Source: Paragonimus skrjabini miyazakii
Lineage: Eukaryota; Platyhelminthes; Trematoda; Plagiorchiida; Troglotrematidae
Length of the DNA stretch: 64,000 bases
Direction: 5' to 3'
Assembly (NCBI GenBank): GCA_014338405.1
Contig: JTDE01000159.1
Coordinates: forward strand, 184,990-248,989
The notes beneath the pieces were generated by a model, which saw only the letters and a program-made list of their open reading frames with translations, ran no database searches and was not told the origin of the DNA. The position numbers and the translations under genes are program-made. Positions 1-11,900 of the stretch are shown in pieces. The stretch's first letter is position 1, and each line of letters starts with the position of its first letter.

Positions 1-62
1 TTCTGTCCTAGTAGAGCTCACCTGTGCTGTATATCCTTGCTACGGCCGTGACCGGGACACTG
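1..62 (-). repeat. SINE/hammerhead-like repeat relic, cut by window edge
   Basis: Read on the minus strand, the stretch GCAAGGATATACA followed by CAC and then GAGCTC matches the core of the repeat at 8866-8922 on the plus strand. The CTGACGA core of the hammerhead is damaged here. The element continues beyond the left edge. It is a decayed member of the hammerhead-bearing repeat family also seen at 32.7 kb. Confidence 0.45.
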
Positions 63-2315
63 GCAATGTCTTCACGAGTCTATCATGTTGGCCAATGCGC
101 CAGTGATTGCACACTAGAATCGACTAACTTATTGTACCTGTGTGCACGACCACTTTCGTTTATGAGCAATGATCAGGTTGTCCGATAGCCTGGATGACAG
201 ACATAGTAAATGTCTTTTTGGTTCCAGCTGACAATCCCCGACTAAGAGTTCTAATCGCGATATTGTTGAGAGTATATACAATTGAGGACTTCTGATAAGA
301 GTGAAACCCGGGTTTAGTGTTTACATTCGAAAACATATACCTGAGAATTCCTTGTGACTAGAGCAGCTGCACTCAGCTTTGAGTATTGTTCAATATACCC
401 TAACCAATATCGTCCGGAATTCACAAGAAAATTTCAAGTGTTTGGCAATCGATCAAACTGTAGAACATGCTTACAAATTGTGATATCACCCGGGGAGTTT
501 AAGTAGAAAAGTAAGCATGTAAAATGATCAGTATAAAAAATTCAATGGTGGCATGATCTTCGGAAGTTTACAAGTTCAAGATAGTGCAGGTGATATGCAA
601 TTTGTCATGTATTCAACTGGAAGAAATGAGCTGGACTATCACAACAAAATTGTCATTGAGTTCACATAAAAAAGTACGCGATATAAACGGTTACCCACTA
701 AATTGTTTGACTAGAACTGCAGGGTATTCGGAATTGGTAGTACCACGGCCAACCTATGTGTTCTTACACAAGAATTCTAGTGTTCTCAAAATACTGACTG
801 CCAGCTCTAGTCCAGTCTACCACTTTCAATGAATTTCATAGAATAACCTGGGCACCATCGACCAAGTTTTCTTCAAGACAGCAGAAGTGCAGGTACTGTG
901 AGTGTTTAGGTGGGTACTTCTAAAGGCAGGGCGACAAACTAAATATAGTCAACAAGAAAAGCTTCCGACAACTCGCTTCATTATATCACTGTGGTTAGTT
1001 GAGTGAAAACATCAAACTGTAAACGCAAACACAAGCACTGACATTTTTTGGGCGATATACTGTTTCTGATGATAATCTATTCCTTAGTGTTATGTTGTAT
1101 TCTAGGCATTTGTTTATCCAATCTTGAGTAGAAAATGAATGCCAACCTGACCACTAATCAACCGAATAACCATCAACATTTGGGCAAAGTTCACGACAAT
1201 TGGTTAGGACCGAATTCCAAGTAATTTTTATATCTGGTTTGCATTGGCTAAGAAATTGTAACTGTTATTGCTTCCATCTACTTTGTATGGGTCGACAGTT
1301 GTAGATTGTTATGCCTATTTCTTGTCTAAGGGTGCAACTTTCGGATGCATCTCACCAGGTCTCTACTTTAGTTTGTTGATGATGTACAAGAAAGTTTGAC
1401 TAACTTTGGGAAACGGACAAAAATGCAGAAACTACATAAGTATCGACTCGTGGCTGTTACCAGGGTAGATTATGAGGACAGTGATATACCACATGGAACC
1501 CTCGTCCTCGGAAGTCAAACCACAGTTAACACACAAACCCCAAGCAAAATGAAACGGGATCTTTGAAGTACTTATCCACATTCCTGGTTTTTACAGGTAA
1601 AGGCAAGCAGTAAGTAGAAGGCGCCCGTCTGCTAACGTAAAGATTTCTTCGTCAGTACCATAGTGCCTGGTCAACTGACAAGCAACGGCATATATGGTTA
1701 CTGATTTCGTAATTTACCCTGTAATGTCTGTTGAAGTCCACTGTATACATAAACCATTAAATATGGGGAGTACGAGTGTGAAAGTAACGTTACGCAAAAC
1801 AGGGTATCTCATTGTTTACTATCTGTGGAACGTGTGCATTCAACTTCAAGATATTAGTTCAATGTGATTTAATACAACGCAGGATATCAGTTCTTATTAT
1901 CTCACAATGTTGTAGGGCCTGCAAATGCGTTCAGATGGCGTTTAATTACACTTGGGGTTTTATACTTCAACAACTACATTTATTCAGGTGGTAGTTTGGT
2001 TAGTATCAGTGTACTCTTTTCGTTGACAGCTGCCAAGCGTCCACGATAAACTTAATTTGTGGAGTTGAGTATGTTAGTTTGTGCAGGTGATGCATTATTG
2101 GGAATAGAAAACAATTCATTCGGGTGAACGAATTTGCGGTACGATATATACCCCATCAGCAATCAGTTCAAGTTTAACTTCGACTTTTGCTGTAGAGTTA
2201 GCGATTAAAAATGCCACTGTTTTGGGTTATTAGATACGGGGCATCTTGTAGCTTGATTAGATCAAATGTTAACAGAAGACTTGGCTGCCACAACTTAGAG
2301 CCCTGCAATTGAAGG
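63..2315. other. AT-rich non-coding DNA, nothing recognised
   Basis: Only short open frames without family resemblance occur on either strand. No splice-bounded exon with protein-like composition, RNA gene or repeat could be supported. Confidence 0.5.
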
Positions 2316-2503
2316 TTAACCACCGCTGATGGCTCGGTCATGAGTACCCAAGGGTCAGTGACACCCGTGGTGAGGGTGGCTAATCAGACGCTGTGACATA
2401 AATCCGTAGCTGACCCAACCCTTCCATTTGACTGCTTAGTCGGGATTGATCTCCTAAAGCGTTTTGGATGCTGCCTAGATTGAGCAAAACGTCAGTTGGT
2501 TAC
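2316..2503 (+). pseudogene. LTR-retrotransposon aspartic protease fragment (decayed)
   Basis: One frame reads LTTADGSV, then SVTPVVRVANQTL, a TGA stop, then DPTLPFDCLVGIDLLKRFG, a second TGA, and AKRQLV. The order TADG, hydrophobic strand, then (V/L)-G-(I/M)-D-(F/L)-L-K-x-F-G is what the C-terminal half of retropepsin-type proteases in Ty3-like pol looks like. The catalytic D-S/T-G triad would lie upstream and is not seen. Two in-frame stops in about 60 codons show it is dead. No LTR, gag, RT or integrase was found next to it, so it is an isolated fragment. The call rests on a short motif match by eye. Confidence 0.55.
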
Positions 2504-4342
2504 ACCTTTATGCCAATGCTACAGCAAAACCCATACAAGCGGAAACTAAAAGGCAGGAAGATCAGGGACAAGAAACGACTATTGGAAATGTGTGTGTGTA
2601 CTGCGTGATGTGTCATCTAAGAGCATGTTACTGCACCACTGCCAAGGATGTAAACACACAGGAGTTGTGCAAAGTAGTGTTTGTTAACGCTATTATAGTA
2701 TTTCACATGCTTGTAATGAATGTCTTGCAGTAAATTATTTCTCAGGCAAAACGACCTTCGTAGTCATAGTAGTGATAGTTCAGGACAAGGCATGAGTTCC
2801 CGCAATGAGTTCAGTATCCCGGAGATTCACTGAGCACTCCACCAGATCCACAATCAGGGAGCATCTCTACGTCTAAGGTACCTAGTTCTTATGGCTTAAC
2901 GCTGAAGCTGCTTTGCAAACTGGGGTTCTCCCGATACAGACGATTTTTACGAGACACGAACAAAATAAAATATCCGTTCAAGTCAATCTGACGATCGGTT
3001 GAAGTATCACAAATTGAACTTTGATAAACTTAATCCACACGCTAAAACTATCGAGAGCTGGTGGTTGACTCGTAGGTTTGGACGTCCACTGGATAACAGT
3101 AAACAAACTAGCGCAACTCACAACAAAAATTTGGGCGGTCGATTCGGTTGAGTGAGTTACTTTCGATTCAGTCAAATATCGACAAGGTTGCGACTAGAAA
3201 ATAAAAACTGATTCCCGATACGATTGAACCTTTGCATAAAGTGCTTTTTTTGAAGGCTTAGTGACACAACTGTCTTTGCGTTGTACTAGTGGCGTTATGC
3301 AAATCAGAACTCCGCATTTTACTTTGAGCCTGACATCCTAAATATGAAGCATGAGCGAACGCGTGATATGCGAACAATGCGCAGATTTTCAAATAAGCAG
3401 ACCACACATTTTTGACCGTTGACTCGAATCATTCTGTAAACCTCCTTAGGCCAATTACTTTTGCAGTTAAGGTATTACACTAGAATATTTTCAATTGCCA
3501 ACAGGAATCAACACATATCTGTTGGAAGTAAGTTTCATACTCTCGAAAAGTCTGCAACGGTGTCAAAATCACAATGCCATAGGAAAAGTTAGTAAAAATA
3601 ACCAATAACTGTGGTGGAGCAGAATGCACAAAGCTTCAAATGTAAAGTCCATATGAAGTGCCTAGTGAAAGTACATCAAATTACTCAAAAAACTGTGTAA
3701 ACTGTCGTCTCACCCGAAACGTGCACAACGATTAACACGAGGCAACATCTGTCGGCTGTAAAAAGACAATCAGGATTCAAACATATACATACGTAAGTGA
3801 CAGGAGCAGATGAGAAAATCTAAGACGGACTGACTCGTGAAAATAAGATATATAATCAATCAGTTATCCAGCCAGGTCAGGGGAGTGCACTTCAACGATC
3901 GGTGATTTTACAACACTTGTGGCCGACATCCAAGATGAATAGTTAATGCAGAACTTTCTACGAATCGAGGCAATATATCCCGAAAGCAGTAAAAACACAC
4001 CGTGATAGCTGATTTTGTTTCATCCGCAGACATGGCTACTGGTCAATACTTGCATTCGTCCTTGCCTACACTTGTTCTCTGAAGACGCATAACGATGTCA
4101 TCGTCATTAGTGAGGGACTACCAAGGTCAGCGTGAAATAACTCAGACGGGTATGGTTTACTTTGGTTTCGTTAGTCTGAGACTGTCGGATATATAAAACT
4201 GCGTAACAAACACCCATTTGTCCGCAGCTGAAAGCCGTACGCATTGAAACGTTTTGTGATTAATAATTCGTCCGTTTTACTAGTGGAAAATATTCTTGAA
4301 CAATAGGTCGAACTTCATAGAAGACTGCCATGAACTTTACAG
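2504..4342. other. AT-rich non-coding DNA, nothing firm
   Basis: No supported gene. A phrase near 4225-4265 (GCTGAAAGCC followed by TTGAAACGTT) resembles the 3' tails of Penelope-like elements, but no coding part of such an element is recognisable upstream. Confidence 0.45.
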
Positions 4343-4376
4343 ATTATCACAAATTCAATGCGAAATTCGTGATAAT
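4343..4376. repeat. Short inverted repeat (13-bp hairpin)
   Basis: ATTATCACAAATT at 4343-4355 is the reverse complement of 4364-4376 with one mismatch, leaving an 8-nt loop. No neighbouring gene gives it a role. Confidence 0.6.
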
Positions 4377-7300
4377 TTGACAGCTTAAAGTATTCGATGC
4401 GATATCACTCCACCGTGCGCAGATCTCTGCCGCCGCACATGGGAAGTGCATTCTAACTCTTTAAGACAGTTACTAATCGTTGCTTATTCCAAGTGAACAC
4501 TGTCTGTTAAGAAGTATTTGGCTATCTGGTGCTACATCGGAAGCTTACTGAGTGTAAACTAATATCTGCTGTCATAAAGTGGGATAAATTTTTTGAAACA
4601 ATTCTGATTTTCAATCTAAAGTCACGTCACATGGAAGATATACCTCGTAGTAGGAACAGTCAACTTATTCTGTTCTTAGCTTCTTATAGGATTCACAAGA
4701 AATAACTTCCGAAACTTGCAAACTTTGAAAGGCGATTTTAGGAAGAGTAATAATTGAAGGATGTTGTTCTTGTACTTCAGTTTAATGGAAATCAACCCGT
4801 AAATTCATGTCAAATGAATACTGGTGCCAAACGGTATACTGATTTCAAATTGTGGTATACAGTGATAAACACATGATCCACTATTTGAAAATACCTTCAG
4901 AGCATAATATAGACACTGATGGTATTAGGTGATGAGACATTCATTGGGTTTATACAGTTCAGGATAATCTATCGTGAGTTGGAAACATTGCTGTCTGCAA
5001 GTAGTTAAACGCAGTGGTGTAAACTCTGGAAATACAATGCGTCTACCCAAATAAGGCGTAAGAGTGGGTGGCATAAGAAAACACTACACTTTTTATCTTT
5101 CTGAGAACGTTCCAAGTAGGACTATTACATGAGTGGGTTGTGTTGAAAATTTACATCACGCGTTAGAGAAATTTCATAGCGACACAGCCCATATAGAAGT
5201 TCTTATTCTATGCAGTAGATTAGTATACAAGCATGCACTGTTTTCGTTCATATGGTGTTTTGATGTTGGCTAACCTGTACCGGTTTAACACTTAGTCGTT
5301 AATCAGACTGGTCCGATCAAGACGAGCATATGTACCACTGTTGAGCTGTTAAAGGAGTAAAACTCTAATCTACTGCTTTCATTCAAGATGGGATAGCCGA
5401 CAGACATACTTGAATACAAAGGATGCGATCAAATGTAGATGGTCTTCAACTTGAATTGATTTGAAACTCCGAATTTCGTTTGAAGAATTGTGAAATTGCT
5501 TGCGTCTTTCAATCCTTGTGAACCATTTAAAACTGCTCTTTTGTCACGGTGAGTTTGCTGGTTGTTGATTGTTTTGTGAAAAGTTCGGTCAATGAATGGT
5601 TAAATTTTGGAAAACCTACCTGGTTTTGTTTTAGGTGGACTAGTTATGCTTAAAAATGGAAAATAACGTCTTTTAATTCCGGGTGAATCAAAGTTTTACA
5701 ACCGCGAACGAATTAAACGAACATTCGTGAAGGATATAAAGAAGCAGTAGCTGAGTATATATGAGACCGAAATATTATAAATCCGAATATTTCATTACCC
5801 CATTACTACGAGCTGAAAAACAGATTGTTTTATCACGCACAATAGACGTAGACAAGTGGGCGACTGGTGTGCAAAGACGTACAACCATAGCAGGTGAATT
5901 ATACGGAACTACAATATACTCGAGTTTCGTTAATGTTGCACTTAATCAGAAGTGCATATACTTTCCACTTTAGTCTAGTGAGGACCCAACTTCAATAAAA
6001 CAAGAGATTACTCATTTTTATAAAGGCATATGGAAATTACTGAGATAATTGTTGTATTCTGGCTTTTGTGTGTAAGCTCCTCTTTTCTTCTTGGACGCGT
6101 TAACTAGTTTGAGAACAACGAATTCGATTGCAGCTGTTCTTGTTTCGCAGGATTTTAATTCAGTGTGTTCTCGTAAAAGCTTGCCAGTATCGCCTATCCT
6201 TGCCATGATTCCAATGCGAACTTTGTTCTCACGAGACGATCGTGTTAACCACTTTATTCTGTGGTAGGACCAAATTACGTTAAATAAACGCTCGATTATA
6301 TATGCTTGTAATAAACGGTCATGTTTACCGGATCACCAAGAAATGTTTCACAGGAGACAAGTTTGAGTGATGGCGTTGACGATAAAATAAACTGCTCAAG
6401 AGTTGCTGGGAAAAATACAGAAGTGTAGTGCAATTACTGTTGACGATCGTGCATAATGATAAAGTGCAAAATATGATAACGCGTTAATAGGATTCTAAGT
6501 CACAAGGCAAAAATGCCTAAAGCACCTTCTACATCTTCCACAGTCACAAGTCAAGTACCACTTTTGCGATCATTGGTAAGACGGCTTTGGTTAGTTAGAC
6601 GACTGATATCATTGGTTTATAAGGAGTCAGTGCAGGACTTGTTGATATTTGCAAAGTGCGCTTTGACTAGACCTCACCCCTAAGTTCTTTATAACACAAA
6701 CCAACGTGCCTGTGCCAGTTTGAGGTTTGTAAGTTTTGCTTTGTCCATTAGAAGGGCTCGCGGTTTGTATACTGTTGTACAAACGTCCACCAACGTGTTT
6801 CTTTCGGAGACTGTAGATAAATTGGGTTTTGAAAAACTGAGTACTTTGTTCTAATCGGTTTCCTGATTTTTATCAAAACTTGGAGTAAGCTCTATCAAAA
6901 TGCCAGATTCTTAAAAGCAGTGACTTACTCAAACCTCCCTTCTTGCGAATTTCACAAGATATGTAATACCACAACGAAACGCGTTAGAAATGTAAAATGT
7001 CAGTGGCCAGCTCCCACAAGAAAAAACCAGTAACGTTGATCAGCAAGGTTACAGATGTGATTTAACCTGTAAATTGTGCCTTTAAACAGGAGTAAGTCGA
7101 TGTTCACACTCAACGGTTGAGGTGCGTGTGTAAGAATTACGTAAGACGGAGATGAAACCTGGGTCATTAAAAACGTTTGACACGAGGTGGGAAACAAGAA
7201 TGGGTCGGAGTTCCGTAAAACATATATCAACTGCCAATCAAAGTGAGATTTATGCCTTCGGATGTAATACGTTTCCAAGCTTACTTCAGTACTCGAAGGA

Positions 7301-8829
7301 GTTACTTATCTAATGCTACAGTCCGCAAGATATATTTTGCATCACCACGTGGCTGACCGGTCGATCAACCGCGTACATTGGTACTAACCTTTAAAATAAA
7401 CTTCACAGACTCAAGGTAGAATAAAAACAACCTTTTTGTACCACACGTACAGTCAGAGTAACACATAGGCGTACGAAAAAAATAGACACCGACGTCCATC
7501 CCCGGCTAGTCATCAATCAAGTTGGCTGAAAAATTAACGGCGAATGTATGCCCGTCATCGAACTGTAGAGCCTTCTACAATTCTCTAGCAGTAAGCCTTT
7601 GGTTCGTACTTCTGTCGGCTCTGTATAAAAATATCTGATCATTGACTTATTTGAAATGCAAACAGCGGAAAAGTTAAGTAGACGTTGTTTGAACTTTGCA
7701 AGGTTGTGTAGAATGAGTTCATATAAACAGTCTATAAAAGTTTGTTATGTACGTTTGTACTTTTATGTTTGTTATGACGCGGAACGTTGAACTCACTGGA
7801 GTATGCTTTTTCTTCTTAGAAAGTCGATCTCAAATATGTCTATGTGTCGTTTTTGCGCTCAGTGAGCAGCCATGATAAATGTTTTACCATGATTATACAT
7901 ATAAAGTATGTTTTCTGTTTCTTATAGCTATCACGTTGTTCGGTATTGTTTAAAACGCTCTCACCTCCGTTTATACTCGTTGACTGGTAGCCGTTTGAAA
8001 ACTCACTAATGTCAAATTTATTTTGAATGCTTTCTCCTACAAGACAACTTGAGTACATCGTTTATTCACAATCAAGGCAGGACGGCGCTTTTATTGTAGT
8101 TTCGTCAACAGTCCCATATAAATTCCAATAACTCCGATTGCCTTTTCCAAATCCTTAACCAGACCATCTGAATAAGCGTTACTTGAATTGCTGATTACGC
8201 ATCGCTGACAGAATGATGTTAACTCACCGAAAGTGATTTAAAATCCGAAGTTTTCTGTAATACGAATAGTGTTGCACTGTCACAAGTTCTCTTTACATAG
8301 GCAATTAAATGTTTTGTCCTCGCCGTCCAGCAGCGGTCGCTTGAGAACAGGAGTTTTTGCCACTTCGTCTTACACAAAACAGATGTTTTCCTGAAAATAT
8401 GCTCCAGCCTTCCTATATACTATAATGGGTTTTTCTTGGTCTACTAAGCACAGTCAATTCAGAGTAAGCGTTGACTTACATGCAAAACTTTTGTGCCGTA
8501 CGACAACGTGCGCTTATTGCTATTCAGGTATAAAAACAAATTACATAAACTTTCCCGTCCGCACTGGCTTCTTGTATTTGGATCTTCCTATCGTACCAAG
8601 TGGGGTCCGAATAAATCGAGTATAGTGAGGTGAATTGCAATCCTTTCCCTTTTACGTTTTCATAAAGGTTTCTTTGTTTGATCAGCTTCGTTCAATTCGA
8701 GAATATGAAAGCTGAATTTTATGAATCTACTGATGAGTATTAGGGGATTTGGTTAATTTCAGGTTGGACATCACTCATATGTGGTCGCAGCCTTTGTATT
8801 CAAATAGACTTCCCAGCCAGCATCTTTAA
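4377..8829. other. AT-rich non-coding DNA, nothing recognised
   Basis: Open frames here (such as 5761-5973 and 7000-7278) have no recognisable domains, no convincing splice borders and overlap other frames. I see no gene, RNA or clear repeat. Confidence 0.5.
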
Positions 8830-8922
8830 AAAAGAAGCACCAGACTCGAGTTTTTGTATAATTCCGGCCGTGGCAAGGATATACACTACTGACGAACTCA
8901 AATGAGAGCGAAACTAGTGCTT
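8830..8922. repeat. SINE/hammerhead-like repeat, two pieces head to head
   Basis: The right piece (about 8866-8922, plus) reads GGCCGTGGCAAGGATATACA and then a hammerhead-like core; the 32.7-kb and left-edge copies share this. The left piece (about 8830-8855) read on the minus strand gives AAAACTCGAGTCTGGTGCTT, which matches the 3' half of the same ribozyme design as found in the 3' region of the palindromic PLE at 36.5 kb. The two pieces face opposite directions, so the + strand can fold AAGCACCAG against CTAGTGCTT with one mismatch. Confidence 0.55.
8884..8919 (+). ncRNA. Hammerhead-ribozyme-like motif lacking helix III
   Basis: Helix I is CACTA (8884-8888) with TAGTG (8915-8919), 5 bp. 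The conserved core CTGACGA is at 8889-8895 and GAAA at 8910-8913. Helix II is ACTC/GAGC (896-899 with 906-909 of 8 kb), three pairs plus an A-C mismatch that is G-C in the 32.7-kb copy. Between GAAA and the helix I return strand there is only one base, where the PLE-linked copy has a CTCGAG helix III and the GTC cleavage triplet. This copy therefore looks like a deletion derivative that cannot self-cleave. Confidence 0.55.
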
Positions 8923-11900
8923 AGTTTCGAAACAGGCTGGCTAATATGGATTGATCGAGCGGCCAAAATGTCGTTCTCGCTGTGTCCACATAGGACTGGC
9001 TTTGAACAGATGATTATACATCACGTCGCGATTAACTTACTTGTGTCGGTGGACCAGTTGAATCACGTAATACTAAAGTCTACTAATCAGTAAGTTTTGT
9101 TAACAAAATTAAGCCTACTGATCTACCGCTAACATTGCAACGGAATAATCATTGGGTACCATTCTGAATGGCAAGTTACAAATACGATTGATCGAAGTGT
9201 GTGAGTTTTCAAAACGCACCTAGTTTTTACCGCAGCTGTGTTGACCATATTTTGTTGATCGCTTCTAAACATGTTCTGACCAACGAGTTGCAAAACGGGA
9301 GTGTAAGCTGCTGGATCAAACTGAATAATTTGCTTGTGCTCGTTGTTGTTTTGCACATACATTTTTTTCTCGAATTTTTGAAGTAAACCTTCAGTTTGCC
9401 ACCAACTAACGTGAACCATGCAGTGCTTTTATGCCGAAGGCTTTTAGCCAAAGGAACCTTGACGGCATTCGGTTAAACTGCATTTTTCCCAGCCAGGCCA
9501 CCAGTCATCTGATGCTCTACCTAAGAAGCAAGAAACAATTACGTATGTATAACGCAAGAGTACAGACTCTAGGAAGTTTGTTAAATTTCGTTGCAAAATC
9601 GTCCCCCCATGAGCGAACATATATGGTTTGCACGAAATATATGTATTTATCAAGTAGCCTTAACCAGTAACCTTGCCTTTTAAGCGAACCCACCACAAAT
9701 AAAACCGGGTAATCAAACGAACGCTCAGTGCTACCTCGCTGTGATTGCTAGCATCCACTGTAACAGACAATTTCATGCATCGTGCCAGAAAGTTACTGGC
9801 ATTGAAGTGAAGTCACACCGACATTTACCCCGGAGAATCATCAGTGAGATTAAACAATTGAATGGAAAAAGATATACATAAGTGTCTAATCGGAAATCGG
9901 CAACTGACAAATCTTGGTCAATGAACGGGTGTCCGAAATATCGGTTGTCCGTCACATAATCAGAAATGGACACATCGTCGATCTACCTAAATGTAACATA
10001 CTTTGTTTGTCCAAAGCACGGTAGTCAGCACCTGATATCTTATATTCGTTTGATTTTGGCAGGATGCGTGAGGCTGAGAATCACTGCCTTTAAGAAGTGT
10101 GAATACTATCAGATTGAAGTATCACACGAAATCAATGTCTGCTGAAGTTAGCTTTTTAGAGCGGGAAGTCACAATTCGATGTAACCGGGCTGTCTTTCAG
10201 TAATAGCCTGAGAAGTTATGTTGTGTTTGATGGTGACGGTATGAGCATTTAGCGAAGCGAGAAAGGTGTTTAATGTCTTTGCAATATACATAGGTAGTCT
10301 GGAACGGTGAATATAAATATGCGTGGTGCGTGAAATATATACTTCAGGAGTGCTCTGCTTAATCGAAATAAAAATGCTGTTTATGGCAAAAAACAAATTG
10401 TGGTACTCTTGCTACTAAACTGCACGAAAGTCGCCAGTTCAGACAATAGATTGATGTTTACAATGTTTAGTGAACAGGATCAACAACATCACGCAAATTA
10501 TGGTAAGACAAAATCTCAAAGTTCAGACTAATTGTTCGAAACAGGATGCAGAGTTTGAATCCGTGCCTACTGGTTGAGTATTGAATAAATATTTCCATAT
10601 GTCGACGCAGTGCTCTATAGGACAGTAGTAATTTACTTATGATTCACACACTACAATGTCCAAGCATGTTCGATCGAAAGAACGGGTCTTGTCATTATGT
10701 TCACCAGAAAGAAGCAAGTGTGTTGACTTCTGTTCCGTGGATCAGATTCAAAAAGCGCGTGGGTGCAGTCAATCCAAACAACGGCAACTTGACAGAGGTG
10801 TAAAATAACATGGTTGTAGATGTATTGTTTTACAGGGTATTTGAACGGGACTACAAGTGTTGCAGTGCAAGCAACTTGTAGTGACGGCTATTCACTTGTC
10901 TCTTTTGATTTTGGAACTGGTTGCTGATAATCGTGTACTTTTACAGATTTGTGGCTAATATTGGCTGCCGTGATCGTGGTTGAGATCGGGTTTTTCACTG
11001 TAGGACAGAAATACTTTTTGAACTGAATGCACGTATATGCACGGTTAAATAGCAAAGACGACTATGTACGGAAGCTGGTCTGGGTATGTGAGTTTGGTCA
11101 CACCAATTTGACGATGATGCTTATCCGCTGTGTCAATTGCAAGCACTGCTGACAGTCAGCTTGGTTTAAAACAACAATATGAAGTAAACGCTCGATATTC
11201 ATTCACCAGAAACGTAGACATGCGTAATGTACCTTCGATTTACAAAAAGCACCTAGGCTAGCTGATGAGTGGGAACTGAAGGACTCTCATGCACAAAAAT
11301 TGTGTGGTTAGTATCAATGTCTCCTTGGGTTAACCTGTAGTGGATGGATGAGCATTGTCTTCTACGCAATGAACCCATCTCACTATAGTGCTATTTGAAA
11401 TTCAAATTTATTACCGTCTAGAGTTTAGCATTCTATGAAAAGCGACGCTGGATTTTTTGCAGAAGTGAGGTTAACGGAAACAGAAATAATCAGTGGTTTC
11501 AATTGTGCTTCATAAGCAACATTAAAATTCATAATCCTATCGGTTTGCAAATTTTAACAGTGTACCAAAATTAAACAGAGTTGTAAATCTAAGTGGAGTA
11601 CTGGAAGATGTATAACCTGATAACAAAAACTTGATGGACCGTATACTGATGAGGTATCAAGTTTATAGTCATTAGTGCACACACCTTTTGCGGATTAAAA
11701 GAAAGATGAAAAACCCATTTTTTGGTGTATTACGTGGAAGTTTCAATAAATTTATATCAACCCAGCTGGGTATAGAATAAAGTACGATAAACTGACCACA
11801 ATGTTTACTGTTGAGGTACTTCGGTGTTCGAGTTTGGTGTAAAACACAATTTCCTGTTTAGTCAAGGAGTTGGGGGTTTACATGTCACTTAATCTATTAT

